DNA from: Ignavibacteria bacterium
Lineage (GTDB): Bacteria > Bacteroidota > Ignavibacteria > Kapaibacteriales > Kapaibacteriaceae
Length of the DNA: 42,374 nt
Direction: 5' to 3'
Assembly (NCBI GenBank): GCA_947459875.1
Contig: CANHFG010000012.1
Location: forward strand, 1-42,374
Below are positions 1 through 9,201 of this stretch, in pieces. The translations under genes and the position numbers were made by a program. The stretch's first letter is position 1. Every line of letters begins with the position of its first letter. The notes under the pieces were generated by a model. It did not search any database. It had not been told where the DNA came from and worked only from the letters and a program-made list of their open reading frames with translations.

Positions 1-2
1 GA

Positions 3-1790
3 GCCGCATCGCTGCTGCTGGATCATCCACGGCACCTGGGTCAGCACTCCGGCGGTATGGTTCTATCGAGCAAGCCCCTTGACATGTTCACACCCGTGCA
101 GCGCTCGGCCAACGGTGTAGCCGTAGTACAGTTCGACAAGGACGACGTCGAGGCGATGGGGCTGGTGAAGTTCGACGTACTGGGTCTGAGGATGCTGGCC
201 TGCATCAGCGAGTGTCTGGAACTGATCCAGCGTCATACCGGGACCGCTCCAGACGTCGATGATCTGCCGCTGGATGACGCGCAGACCTTTGAGACGATCC
301 GCAGCGGGCGCACGCTGGGGGTGTTCCAGATCGAGTCGCAGGGGCAGATCCACCTGCTGGCCAAGCACCAGCCGGAGCGGTTCTCGGACCTTGTCACCGA
401 GGTCGCACTCTTCCGGCCAGGGCCGCTGCAAGGCGGCATGGTCCACCCCTACATCGCCCGACGTCGGGGTCAGCAGCCGGTAACGTATCCGCATCCCGAC
501 CTTGAGCCGATCCTTGCCGACACGCTGGGCATTGTACTGTTTCAGGAACAGGTGCTCGAGATCGCCCATCATTTTGCCGGCATGACGCTGGAAGATGCCG
601 ACGACTTTCGCTCGCTGGTGTCGAAGAACCGCAACCGCGATCTGATGGCATCCATGCGCGATCGCTTTGTGCAGGGGGCCTGCCGGCGCGGTGTTGACCT
701 TGCGTCGGCTGAAAAGGTCTATGAAATGGTCTCTCACTTTGTCGGCTACGGATTCTGCCGCTCCCATGCGGCGGCCTTTGCCAAGATCGTCTACCAGAGT
801 GCCTGGCTCAAGACGCACCACACGGCCGCCTACATGGCAGCGTTCATGCAGCATCGGCCGGGGATGTACAACCTCATGACGCTGGAAGAAGAGTGCAGGC
901 GCTGGAATGTGCCGGTGCTGCTGTGCGATGTGATGTGCTCGGGTCTGCGCTACGACATCGAGTATGATGCTGCCGGACGCGCCGCCATCCGCAAGCCCCT
1001 TACCGCCATCCGTAGCGTTAGCGAAAGCGTTGCCCGTCAGATCGTCTGGGAGCGCGCACGAGCGCCGTTTACCAGCGTGGAGGACCTTGTGCAGCGCTTG
1101 CCCGATGTGCCGCGCGATACGCTGGAATGCATCGCCATTGCCGGAGCCATGCAGGCACTTGAGCCCGATGCACGCCGCGCGGCCTGGATTGTTGGCGTTG
1201 TGCGCCAGCGCATGTCGGCTACGGCATCGGCCGAGGAGACGCTCTTTGCGCTGCCGGCACTGCATGCCGATGACATTCCGCCGTTGCCGCCACTGCGTGC
1301 CCAGGAGCGTCTGGCCTACGATTATATCATGCAGGGGGCTGCCCGCGTGCACCCCATGACGCTGTACCGACGCTCGATGATGTCGCTTGAGATCCGGACG
1401 ATCGAAACCATCAGCCGGCTCAGTCCCGATGCCCGCCTGCAGGTCACGGTAGCCGGTATCGTCATCCTGCGTCAGGCTCCTCCAACGGCGCGCGGCATGT
1501 TGTTCATTACCCTTGAAGACGAAAGCGGTTTTCTGCAGTGCGCCGTCCCCCCGGCCGTGCGCGAAAGCTTCCGTCAGGAACTTCGCTCGTCGGCCCTCAT
1601 CCTGCGCGGCACGCTGCACGGCATCGGCTCCTGGCGCAGTATCATGGTGTCGGACGTGCGCATATTAACGCGCGTCATCGGCGGATATCACGGACATCTG
1701 TCCTATGCCGGTGGCATGGACACGCTGGAGGTGGGGCAGGATCAGGGCGCAAAACTCCTGCCTTTAGAAGAGATCAACAACAGCCTCTAA
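3..1790 (+). CDS. DnaE2/ImuC-like DNA polymerase III alpha-type subunit, C-terminal part (cut by window edge)
   Basis: The frame is open from the left edge, so the N-terminal PHP domain and the first two catalytic aspartates lie outside. The segment LVKFDVLGL carries the third catalytic aspartate (codon 174-176), matching D555 of E. coli PolC. Downstream are the fingers (FQIES; ALFRPGPLQGGMVHPY), the tail YGFCRSHAAAFAKIVYQSAWLKTHH, a helix-hairpin-helix region and a C-terminal OB fold containing FITLEDESG. The wording GMVHPY, QSAWLK and the OB segment after RQAPPTARG resemble the DnaE2/ImuC (error-prone, damage tolerance) branch rather than the main replicative DnaE1. That subtype is inferred; the usual partners imuA/imuB would lie upstream, out of view. 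It converges on the next gene with a 35-base gap. Confidence 0.85.
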   Translation, partial: AASLLLDHPRHLGQHSGGMVLSSKPLDMFTPVQRSANGVAVVQFDKDDVEAMGLVKFDVLGLRMLACISECLELIQRHTGTAPDVDDLPLDDAQTFETIRSGRTLGVFQIESQGQIHLLAKHQPERFSDLVTEVALFRPGPLQGGMVHPYIARRRGQQPVTYPHPDLEPILADTLGIVLFQEQVLEIAHHFAGMTLEDADDFRSLVSKNRNRDLMASMRDRFVQGACRRGVDLASAEKVYEMVSHFVGYGFCRSHAAAFAKIVYQSAWLKTHHTAAYMAAFMQHRPGMYNLMTLEEECRRWNVPVLLCDVMCSGLRYDIEYDAAGRAAIRKPLTAIRSVSESVARQIVWERARAPFTSVEDLVQRLPDVPRDTLECIAIAGAMQALEPDARRAAWIVGVVRQRMSATASAEETLFALPALHADDIPPLPPLRAQERLAYDYIMQGAARVHPMTLYRRSMMSLEIRTIETISRLSPDARLQVTVAGIVILRQAPPTARGMLFITLEDESGFLQCAVPPAVRESFRQELRSSALILRGTLHGIGSWRSIMVSDVRILTRVIGGYHGHLSYAGGMDTLEVGQDQGAKLLPLEEINNSL

Positions 1791-1825
1791 GTATGTCGAC
1801 TAGTCCGAGAGTCTGAGGTCACTTT

Positions 1826-3205
1826 TTAGAGCACATAGCTTGCAAACAGGTGGGCCCCAACAGATATCACCGACATCCCATCGACATTGAATGAGAACCT
1901 ATGCGGTGAATCGAAAGGCACGTTATGGGTTATTGAATCAATTGCACTGTAGATACCATACTGACCCCAGGCAAAACATCGAACACCAACTGCAAATGAC
2001 CTCGTTAGAGCCACGGTCAAACTCGCGTTCAAGGCTGCATCTAAAGTAATGCCGAAGCCGGTGCTTGTAAAGTTTCTGTTTCTGAAAAACGTTCGGGCTC
2101 GGTAGTCCACAAACGAGGAGCCGACAGCAAAAGTAGTAGACAGTCCAACCCTATTGAAGCCAACGCTGTCAATTGGCACAGCATTCCAAGTTCCAGTGAG
2201 ATGCAGTGAATACGAATCAGCGCCAAGAGAGTTCTGCTGACTCGAGTCACCGATCGTCGAAGGCTGGGCGTGTATAACGGCCCGTACACCCAGATCATAG
2301 AACTGACTGACGAAAACTGAGTACTCCACGCCGGAAGAAAACACCTTGGGCTGATAACTAAGTTCACTTTCTGAGCTCGTGCCTCCGGCAGATCGGACGA
2401 CCAGCGCAGTCGGCCGCAACACCGATTCAACGAAACCACCAAATGCTGCAAGCGTCCGGACATTCGATCTCGGAAGGACCATATGTAACGGCGCACCATC
2501 TACCTCATCATTGAGAAGATTCGATGCACAGGTTTCAACTTCAGGCGGTACAGATGTCATGTACACTCTGTCGGGACTGATAACCCGGATGGCCGTACGG
2601 AATCTACGGACATCTCCCTGCACCACTAACCACCGGGGTGACAACTCGTCAACGTCACTCGTTATGCCGGTGATCAGCGCGACGGGAATGCAGTGGTACC
2701 CATCGGATCGCAGATCCGTAAGGGGATCGAAACTGGAACCCTTCGACAAGATGAGCCTTTCATCCGTTGCTGCGAGCGGGACTCCTGTTGTGATCGTTCC
2801 GTTGGACAGTTGTACAGATACTCTCGGTACGATCCGGTAATAGTGTTGCTCAGGAGCGACACGGATAAGAATCTTCCGTATCCCAGTATCACCGATAAAG
2901 AGGTCTACCTCACTCAAAAGCATTCGCTCATAGTCACGGAGATAGCGTTCCAGTATGGGAACTTCATCAGCGGTGAACTTGACGGAATAGACCAGTGAAT
3001 CATCGCGCATGCCTACCAGTGTTACCCCAACATCATTGATCACCAGAATGGAGTCGACGTCGATGCCATTGCGCGCCAGGCCAAAGTACTTGCTCTCGTT
3101 GACAGATATACGGCTTCCGACGCGAACTAGTTGAGACCGTGCCGCGAGCGCAGACATGGTCAACAGCAAGGTCAACACTAGGACACGTCGCGAGAGCTTG
3201 CTCAC
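1826..3205 (-). CDS. Predicted secreted/outer-membrane barrel protein, copy B of tandem cassette
   Basis: I do not recognise a named family. The 459-residue product begins with a signal peptide (hydrophobic run at about 8-22, cleavage after ARS or nearby). The C-terminal third has alternating hydrophobic strands and ends in an aromatic/hydrophobic tail (LFASYVL), as in outer-membrane barrels. It is a clear paralogue of the gene at 3999-5366: shared stretches include ADEVPxLERYLRDYE, DTGxRxILxRVAP, GVEYSVFVSQFYDLGVRA (against GVEASMYVSELHDIGFRA) and QNSLGxDxYSxHLxGTW. It starts with GTG overlapping the TGA stop of the upstream lipoprotein gene (GTGA), so the two are probably translationally coupled. 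The block is visibly richer in A+T than its neighbours. Function unknown. Confidence 0.8.
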   Translation of the reverse strand: MSKLSRRVLVLTLLLTMSALAARSQLVRVGSRISVNESKYFGLARNGIDVDSILVINDVGVTLVGMRDDSLVYSVKFTADEVPILERYLRDYERMLLSEVDLFIGDTGIRKILIRVAPEQHYYRIVPRVSVQLSNGTITTGVPLAATDERLILSKGSSFDPLTDLRSDGYHCIPVALITGITSDVDELSPRWLVVQGDVRRFRTAIRVISPDRVYMTSVPPEVETCASNLLNDEVDGAPLHMVLPRSNVRTLAAFGGFVESVLRPTALVVRSAGGTSSESELSYQPKVFSSGVEYSVFVSQFYDLGVRAVIHAQPSTIGDSSQQNSLGADSYSLHLTGTWNAVPIDSVGFNRVGLSTTFAVGSSFVDYRARTFFRNRNFTSTGFGITLDAALNASLTVALTRSFAVGVRCFAWGQYGIYSAIDSITHNVPFDSPHRFSFNVDGMSVISVGAHLFASYVL

Positions 3206-3978
3206 GGCGCCACTTTAACATATTGATGAACTGGTCCATACACCTGGGTTAGCTCGATTCCATCACTGAACAGGAAGGAGCCATGAGTGACTTTCTGTCT
3301 CTGAACCTCAACAACGATTTCCGGATCATCGGCGATCTTACTCTCAAAATCCGATGGACTCATCACCTTCAGTGACGACGTGCCCCCACCTTTGAACACC
3401 CGTGTTGCAACAAGACCAAACAAACCAAACAACTTATAGACGTGCACTTCGATCGTCTCTGAATCTCTTATCGGAGGATCCACATGTATTGAAAGTCCGT
3501 CTTCTTTTGAAGCACGGCATGACAGCTTAAAGCTTTTAGGCGGATCAAGATAAATATCTACACCGGTGTCTAGCTGTTCGGGGCTGATATACCGAATCGA
3601 TAGCACCGGCATGGCGCTCCCTAGCCGAAGTTCATCCCGATTGAACGGGAACCCTTTGTTTAGGTCGTAACTCTTCCCATTAACAATGAATGTGGCACCT
3701 GTGATGGAGTCGAGCTTGGGGCCATTTCTCCACTTGCGAGCCTGCATGGTTACGTTGTAAGCGGAACTCGGATTATTGGATTCGGCACGGATTGCCAGGA
3801 ATGCCCTTCTCAAGGTGTCAGCTCTTCGATCTGGCGTCACAACCGGATCTGACAAACCGACGTAGTGACCACAGGAAATGCTGGACATCATAAGTACTAC
3901 CAAGCTGAATCGAAACACGAGAGCCTGCGTCCTTTCGCCTGCCTTGCGCATTGAGACATCGTTTCGTAGGGTTCTCAT
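3202..3978 (-). CDS. Predicted lipoprotein, copy B of tandem cassette
   Basis: The 258-residue product has a hydrophobic segment (about 23-34) ending in SSISC-GHYV, a relaxed lipobox with Cys36 as the likely lipidated residue. The paralogue at 5363-6091 has the same arrangement (LSQSC-SHYV). Both share FLAIRAE, a motif close to DxETIEVxVYK, ASRVFxGxGxSxL and the ending LFSDGIELxQxxGxVxQYVxVxP, so they are homologous over full length. The ATG at 3978 has AGGTG seven bases upstream, which favours it over the internal ATG at 3951. It lies 20 bases after copy A of the barrel gene and overlaps copy B by four bases. The family is not recognised; attachment to a membrane is inferred, the partner role with the barrel is inferred from the repeated pairing. 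Confidence 0.75.
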   Translation of the reverse strand: MRTLRNDVSMRKAGERTQALVFRFSLVVLMMSSISCGHYVGLSDPVVTPDRRADTLRRAFLAIRAESNNPSSAYNVTMQARKWRNGPKLDSITGATFIVNGKSYDLNKGFPFNRDELRLGSAMPVLSIRYISPEQLDTGVDIYLDPPKSFKLSCRASKEDGLSIHVDPPIRDSETIEVHVYKLFGLFGLVATRVFKGGGTSSLKVMSPSDFESKIADDPEIVVEVQRQKVTHGSFLFSDGIELTQVYGPVHQYVKVAP

Positions 3979-3998
3979 CTCATTTCACCTGTACTACG

Positions 3999-5366
3999 TT
4001 ATAGTGAATAGCTAACGAAAAGTTGAGCTCCGAAGAACGCCGCAGACTGTTGAGAGACAATAAACAGTACTTCCCACGGCATCTGATTTGGTCTTTCATC
4101 TACAATGCTCTCGATGGAATTGCTCAGACCGTGCTGATACATCGAATACCCTCGCAAGCCAACAGTGAAGGACTTAGATATCCACACCTGCATATTCACA
4201 CTCAAAGCAAAGTCAAGAGCAAGACCACTGCCAGACGTGGTCAGGTTAACTGCATCGCGATAGGTGCGAGCTCTGTATGAGAGAATTGACGGCCCTACAC
4301 CAAGAGTTGCCGATACCCCGACCGTATTAAATCCGATAGCGTCCAGTGGAGTAATATGCCACGTACCCAACAGGTGAAACGAATACGCATCCATCCCGAG
4401 GGAGTTTTGCACCGTAGAATCTTGAACAGTGGGAGGCTGTGCCACCAGCATGGCGCGGAATCCAATGTCATGCAGTTCGCTGACGTACATGGACGCTTCG
4501 ACGCCAGACGTGAATGACACTGGCTGATAATCCAGGGAGGGACGTCGAAACCTACTCCCGAAAGGCAACTCAGCAAAGGCATCCGGTCGCATAACCGAAG
4601 CAACGACCCCACTAAACGCGGTCACATACGCATCAGCAGATCGCGGGCAAACCTTAGAAACATCAGCATATTTAAGTTCATTATCTGTGACAGGATTAAT
4701 GCATGCCTCGAACTCGGGGGGGAAGCTCTGCATGTATGCGAAGGTTATACCGGAAAGTCGCACTGCCGTGTTAAAGTATGTATGATCACCCCGCACTTTG
4801 AACCATCTCGGAGATATAGCGCCAACGTCAGGAGTAAGGTCCTCAATGAGTGTTACCGGAATACAGGTAAACTTCTGTTGCGGTAGATCCACAGCAGGAT
4901 CATATGCCTCACCTTCCGCAATAAGCAAGTTGTCTTGTGTTGCAACCATAGGAACGCCTGTCTTGACTGAACCACTTGATAGTCGGACAGAGACCCGTAG
5001 GACATTTATGTCGGCGAACTGGCGTGGAGCAACACGACCAAGAATCCTGCGCATACCGGTATCACTGACGAAAAGGTCGGTCTTACTGGCCAAGAGCTTT
5101 TCGTAGTCACGCAGGTATCGTTCAAGAGTGGGTACCTCATCGGCTGAGAAAACGACGGAATCAACGATGGAGTCCCGACGCATTCCCAGGAACGTCACTC
5201 CAGACCCTTTGACGACCTTCATCGAATCGTGGTTTCCACTGCGTCGCCCAATGCCGAAATACATCTTCGTATTGTTTGAAATCGTTGCACCTAAGCGTGG
5301 CAGCTGGGCTACGGCGGTCACAGCCGATACTAGCGTCACAGTAAGAAGCACGAGTATTTTATTCAT
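3999..5366 (-). CDS. Predicted secreted/outer-membrane barrel protein, copy A of tandem cassette
   Basis: 455 residues with a signal peptide (hydrophobic run at 4-20, likely cut after AVA-Q). The N-terminal domain (about 25-230) contains SADEVPTLERYLRDYEKLL and a run of short beta-like segments; the C-terminal part ends FVSYSL, with alternating hydrophobic residues typical of a barrel. It is homologous along its length to the gene at 1826-3205. The ATG overlaps the TGA stop of the preceding lipoprotein gene as ATGA. No catalytic motif or known domain is recognisable. The conserved gene pairing suggests a lipoprotein/barrel complex in the envelope, but that is inference. Confidence 0.8.
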   Translation of the reverse strand: MNKILVLLTVTLVSAVTAVAQLPRLGATISNNTKMYFGIGRRSGNHDSMKVVKGSGVTFLGMRRDSIVDSVVFSADEVPTLERYLRDYEKLLASKTDLFVSDTGMRRILGRVAPRQFADINVLRVSVRLSSGSVKTGVPMVATQDNLLIAEGEAYDPAVDLPQQKFTCIPVTLIEDLTPDVGAISPRWFKVRGDHTYFNTAVRLSGITFAYMQSFPPEFEACINPVTDNELKYADVSKVCPRSADAYVTAFSGVVASVMRPDAFAELPFGSRFRRPSLDYQPVSFTSGVEASMYVSELHDIGFRAMLVAQPPTVQDSTVQNSLGMDAYSFHLLGTWHITPLDAIGFNTVGVSATLGVGPSILSYRARTYRDAVNLTTSGSGLALDFALSVNMQVWISKSFTVGLRGYSMYQHGLSNSIESIVDERPNQMPWEVLFIVSQQSAAFFGAQLFVSYSL

Positions 5367-6091
5367 GGCTTGACAGTCACATATTGAAAGACACTCCCTT
5401 GGCTCTGTGATAACTCGATGCCATCGCTGAAGAGAACGTTACGAAATGTCACCCTCTTTCGGTCCAACTCAACAGTCATTTCCCCGTCAGATTGAATCTG
5501 GGCGGCAAAATCGGTCGCGGCGACATTCAGAGTGGATAGTCCAAGACCCTGAAACACGCGTGACGCTATACGCTTAAAAGTGCCGACCGATCGATACACA
5601 GTTAGTTCGACAATCTCATCTTGGCCCAGCGCAGGCGAAATCGTGACCACAAGTCCGGATGTCCTCGAAGCAGAAAAGGTGCGCTTATACGAAAGACGGG
5701 GTGCAAGGGCGAACCGCGCTCTCTCTACCGGCCTACCGGGGCCTTGGAATCCAATCTCTAACTCTGAAGTGCCAATCGGTAAGACTATGGGTGTAGATGA
5801 TAGCTGATATGGAAATCCATATTGTAATCCACGCTTGACGCCGTTGATATAGAGATAGGATCTCCGAAGAGATTCAACCACTGGTCCATCACGGCCATGA
5901 CGCGCATCCATCGTCACGGCATACTCATCCAAAGGATACATGACTTCCGCGCGGATCGCCAGAAAGACAGACCTATCTGCACCCATATCGTCATCAGCCG
6001 CAACCGACGGATCCGCCTCACTTACATAATGGCTACACGACTGGCTCAGGAATATCAGGACGAGTATGCCACATAGAAATGCGTGTTTCAT
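5363..6091 (-). CDS. Predicted lipoprotein, copy A of tandem cassette (first gene of the block)
   Basis: 242 residues; the signal segment (residues 1-18) ends LSQSC with Cys19 as the probable lipidation site, followed by SHYV as in copy B. The remainder is predicted beta-rich (many alternating V/L/I residues) and ends in LFSDGIELSQSQGSVFQYVTVKP, nearly matching the copy B terminus. It is the promoter-proximal gene of the four-gene minus-strand block; a divergent intergenic space of 122 bases separates it from truA. I see no strong ribosome-binding site. Function unknown; not similar to any lipoprotein family I can name. Confidence 0.75.
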   Translation of the reverse strand: MKHAFLCGILVLIFLSQSCSHYVSEADPSVAADDDMGADRSVFLAIRAEVMYPLDEYAVTMDARHGRDGPVVESLRRSYLYINGVKRGLQYGFPYQLSSTPIVLPIGTSELEIGFQGPGRPVERARFALAPRLSYKRTFSASRTSGLVVTISPALGQDEIVELTVYRSVGTFKRIASRVFQGLGLSTLNVAATDFAAQIQSDGEMTVELDRKRVTFRNVLFSDGIELSQSQGSVFQYVTVKP

Positions 6092-6201
6092 AAGAACCCC
6101 ATACGAGTAGACATCTAACTTCGGAAAACAAATCTACCACAGGCAGAAGGAATGAACCGTCACACGGTGGGCTTACATCTCGAACAATTGCCCATCGATG
6201 A

Positions 6202-6209
6202 TACTTTTG
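6202..6209 (+). promoter_or_regulatory. TAnnTTTG -7 element just upstream of truA
   Basis: TACTTTTG matches the Bacteroidota sigma-factor -7 consensus TAnnTTTG and ends four bases before the truA ATG, so the transcript would be leaderless or nearly so. No convincing TTTG -33 element is seen at the expected spacing of about 20 bases, which lowers confidence. Confidence 0.35.
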
Positions 6210-6213
6210 CCTG

Positions 6214-6978
6214 ATGCCGCGACTTCGACTGCTGATTGCGTACGATGGAACCAACTATGTTGGCTGGCAGCGCCAGACCAACGGCGTGTCTGTGCAGCAG
6301 CGAATCGAAGAAGCGCTGACGGTGGCCTACGGCGTGCCATGCATCATCCATGGAGCCGGCAGAACCGATGCCGGCGTGCATGCCAGCGGGCAGTGCGCGC
6401 ACGTGGAGCTGCCGGAGGGGGCTCATCAGATCCCGATCAACAAGGTGGCGGTGGCCATCAATACACGTCTGCCGAAAGACATCCGCATACTGAGCGCCGA
6501 GCGTGTGCACGATTCGTTCCATGCACGCTTCGATGCGGTCTGGAGAGAGTACGTCTATAGCATCGCGCTCAAACCAAGTGTGTTTACAAGACTGACGTCG
6601 TGGGATCCGGAAGCCCCCTTCGACCGGGACCTTTTCGAACAAGCCCTGCAGGTCATGCGCGGGCGGCACGACTTTACGGCGTTCTCGAAGTCCAACCCCG
6701 ATACGTCCAGCTATGTGTGCAATCTGCAGACCTGCCAGGCAACGATAAACGGTGATGTGCTCGAGGTCAGATTACGCGCAGACCGGTTCGTGTACGGAAT
6801 GTGCCGGGCCATCATTGGTGCATGCATGTCCGTTGCACGACAACGATTTACGCTCGATCAGCTAACCTCCATGCGCGACTCCGCATCGCGTTCCGTAGCT
6901 CCTCTTCTTGCTCCGGCACATGGCCTGTGCCTGACGGCAATTGGCTACCCGGAGGTGTCGACGGCCGACCCTAGCTAA
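6214..6978 (+). CDS. truA: tRNA pseudouridine(38-40) synthase TruA
   Basis: 254 residues, the usual TruA length. It isomerises uridines 38-40 of the tRNA anticodon stem to pseudouridine in the cytoplasm. The N-terminus LLIAYDGTNYVGWQRQ and the catalytic motif GRTDAGVHA (Asp52 is the nucleophile) are diagnostic; RHDFTAFSK and the C-terminal FVYGMCRAIIG are also standard TruA elements. The ATG is preceded by no Shine-Dalgarno sequence but by a -7-like element. Its TAA stop at 6976-6978 overlaps the end of the convergent peptidase gene by eight bases. Confidence 0.96.
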   Translation: MPRLRLLIAYDGTNYVGWQRQTNGVSVQQRIEEALTVAYGVPCIIHGAGRTDAGVHASGQCAHVELPEGAHQIPINKVAVAINTRLPKDIRILSAERVHDSFHARFDAVWREYVYSIALKPSVFTRLTSWDPEAPFDRDLFEQALQVMRGRHDFTAFSKSNPDTSSYVCNLQTCQATINGDVLEVRLRADRFVYGMCRAIIGACMSVARQRFTLDQLTSMRDSASRSVAPLLAPAHGLCLTAIGYPEVSTADPS

Positions 6979-7819
6979 GCCACGGTGGTGTTTCTTCGAG
7001 GGCCATCGTGCAGGCCCTCCAAAGGATGCGAAACGCCTCGGCCGCATTCTCATGCTCGCATGCAAAGGTCATCTCCCCTACCTGTTCAACGCCGTCATAG
7101 GCAAAGGCCTTCTGAGCCTGCTCCCTGCGATACGTATCGACCTCGAAGCGGGTACGCCCCGTGACCGAACGATGCCAGCACGAGCGATCGGCAATGGCCT
7201 GGCTAGCCCCTTTGCGCAGGAGCTCTCCGGTAGCCGTTGGCGTTAGACAGATCGCCGCGGTCGGTCCAAGGGTCTGCTTTGTGCAGACGAACACCGACGA
7301 AGTGTTCCACGCACGGATCTCTGCCTGAAGCTCACTGTTACCGCTGACCATGGCCAGCGGGATGCCTAAGCTTGCCAGCACGGCAGCATTGACTTCGACC
7401 TCGCCGGCGGCGCGTCCGTTAAGTCGTAGCTCACGAATGAGCGAGCCGATGTAGGTATGCGCCAGCAGACCACCGGGCGTTCCGGCCATGCTATGGTAGC
7501 CGACGCAAAAGGCCACGTCGGCACCGAACTGTACGCCCTCTAGCTGACAAAGGGGCTTATTGGAAGGCTTAGCCGAACCAACGACGAGTCGGGCCGACGG
7601 ATGAAGCTGGTCGAGCAGGACGTTGCGCATGATTCCGTGGCCGTCACCGACAACGACCTCGGCCTGCGGCTCCACCAACAGCACCCCCTCGATAACGGCA
7701 TTGACGTCGGCCGTGAGCAGTTTCTGCGCTGCGGCATATCCTCTGCCGTCAGGCATGAGCTGATCGTGATGGACCACGCCCGTGGCCCCCTCCATGTCGA
7801 CGGCGATGAAGACTCTCAT
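6971..7819 (-). CDS. M55 family zinc peptidase (DppA-like D-aminopeptidase)
   Basis: 282 residues. The start MRVFIAVDMEGATGV gives the zinc ligands Asp8 and Glu10 of the DppA fold; further ligands fit His61 (GDGHG), His109 (VGYHSMAG) and Glu140 (AAGEVEVNAA), in the order known for the B. subtilis enzyme (D8, E10, H60, H104, E133). Family members hydrolyse short D-amino-acid peptides, for instance from peptidoglycan turnover; the substrate here is unknown. The ATG overlaps the TGA of mtaB (ATGA), so the two genes are likely co-translated although functionally unrelated. Confidence 0.88.
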   Translation of the reverse strand: MRVFIAVDMEGATGVVHHDQLMPDGRGYAAAQKLLTADVNAVIEGVLLVEPQAEVVVGDGHGIMRNVLLDQLHPSARLVVGSAKPSNKPLCQLEGVQFGADVAFCVGYHSMAGTPGGLLAHTYIGSLIRELRLNGRAAGEVEVNAAVLASLGIPLAMVSGNSELQAEIRAWNTSSVFVCTKQTLGPTAAICLTPTATGELLRKGASQAIADRSCWHRSVTGRTRFEVDTYRREQAQKAFAYDGVEQVGEMTFACEHENAAEAFRILWRACTMALEETPPWLS

Positions 7820-9156
7820 GTCTTGACCTGTTCGGCTAGTGACGGTTGTTCAATGCTCGTTTCATCCAACACCTCGGCTCTTAGAGCGGCACCATCCTCG
7901 CAGACAAGCCGCACGCTGATGGGACGCTTCTGCATCTCCGGCTCACCCGGCAGACGAACGGCAACATGATTCTCCGTCCACCCGGTCCAGCATCCATACT
8001 CGGCCTCGTATCCCTCGGGAAGAAATGTCCGCACATGACCGATGTTCGCCCGATGGAACTCGATCGTACGCTGCTGACTCATCTGCCGCAGACGTCGCGT
8101 ACGCTCGCGTCGCGTGGCAACATCCACGCTGCCGCCCATTAGCGTTGCATCGGTATCGGCGCGCTCGGAGTACGTAAACACGTGTAGGTATGCCCATGGA
8201 AGATCGGCTAGGAACTGTTCTGTCTGGCGCGCGTGATGGTCTGTCTCGCCCGGGAAACCCGTGATCACGTCGATACCGACAGCTGCATCAGGTATCCGAC
8301 CGATGATCTTCTCCACCACCGACCGGTACATCGTCGAGTTGTACCTCCGGCGCATGCGTCGCAGTATTTCATCCGAACCGCTTTGCAGCGGTATGTGAAA
8401 GTGAGGCACGATCGTGCGAGACGATGCAAGGAACTCGATGATACCGTCGCTAATGGTATTCGGTTCGATCGAACCCAATCTTACCCGGTACGGCAGATCC
8501 ATGGCCTCGATCATATGCAGTAGATCGATCATGCGCGATCCGCCTGCATCGGCGTACTCACCGAGATTGATCCCCGAGACAACGCACTCATGAAACCCCT
8601 CACGGGCAATGGCCGTAAGCTCCTGACGCACGTCTGAGAGCGTCATCACGCGTGATGGGCCGCGCGCCTTGGGTATTGTGCAGAATGAGCAGGAGTAATC
8701 ACATCCGTCCTGCACCTTCAGAAATGCACGCGTACGAGTGTTCACCCGCGATGAGCGTGCCGGTGCGAACAGCGTCTGGCCGTTAAGGGGCGGAACCATC
8801 CGCAGGGGCACCGGTGACTGCATGATCGTGTCGGCCATCTCCGGGATGCTGATCTTCGAGGCCGTGCCGACCACGGCGCTGACACCGTCGATCGACAGAA
8901 CCGCATCGGGTTTGAGCTGAGCATAACATCCGGTAACGACCACGCGGGCTTCTGGCGCTGCACGAAGCCCCTTACGTACGACCTTCCGGCACTCCACATC
9001 GGCGGCTTCGGTAACGGTGCAGGTGTTGACAACCAGCAGGTCCGCCGGCTGACCATATTCCACGATCTCGTGCCCCATCGCGGCAAAGCGCCGCTCGATG
9101 GCCGACGTCTCCGTGGCATTTAACTTGCAGCCCAACGTGGTCAGTGCAACGCGCAT
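7816..9156 (-). CDS. mtaB: tRNA (N6-threonylcarbamoyladenosine(37)-C2)-methylthiotransferase MtaB
   Basis: About 446 residues. Radical-SAM methylthiotransferase that converts t6A37 to ms2t6A in tRNAs reading ANN codons. The N-terminal UPF0004 domain has its three cluster cysteines in LGCKLN, VNTCTVT and TGCYAQ; the radical-SAM CxxxCxxC is C152-C156-C159 in GCDYSCSFC. LGCKLN and VNTCTVTEAAD mark MtaB rather than MiaB or RimO. The reading frame also offers a TTG ten codons upstream (9186); I prefer the ATG at 9156 because the protein then begins directly at the conserved MRVALTTLGCKLN. A divergent gene starts 45 bases away. Confidence 0.93.
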   Translation of the reverse strand: MRVALTTLGCKLNATETSAIERRFAAMGHEIVEYGQPADLLVVNTCTVTEAADVECRKVVRKGLRAAPEARVVVTGCYAQLKPDAVLSIDGVSAVVGTASKISIPEMADTIMQSPVPLRMVPPLNGQTLFAPARSSRVNTRTRAFLKVQDGCDYSCSFCTIPKARGPSRVMTLSDVRQELTAIAREGFHECVVSGINLGEYADAGGSRMIDLLHMIEAMDLPYRVRLGSIEPNTISDGIIEFLASSRTIVPHFHIPLQSGSDEILRRMRRRYNSTMYRSVVEKIIGRIPDAAVGIDVITGFPGETDHHARQTEQFLADLPWAYLHVFTYSERADTDATLMGGSVDVATRRERTRRLRQMSQQRTIEFHRANIGHVRTFLPEGYEAEYGCWTGWTENHVAVRLPGEPEMQKRPISVRLVCEDGAALRAEVLDETSIEQPSLAEQVKT

Positions 9157-9201
9157 GGCTGCAAAGTTATGTCCTTCTACGGCCAAGAGTAAGGAACACC
9201 C

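Noticed and set aside
63-1619. Long open frame antisense to the polymerase gene
   Set aside because: Composition is Arg/His/Gly-rich without domain motifs; the plus-strand frame has clear polymerase motifs. It is a G+C-driven shadow.
9157-9186. TTG start giving ten extra residues to MtaB
   Set aside because: The family begins at the conserved MRVALTTLGCKLN; the ATG at 9156 fits better.
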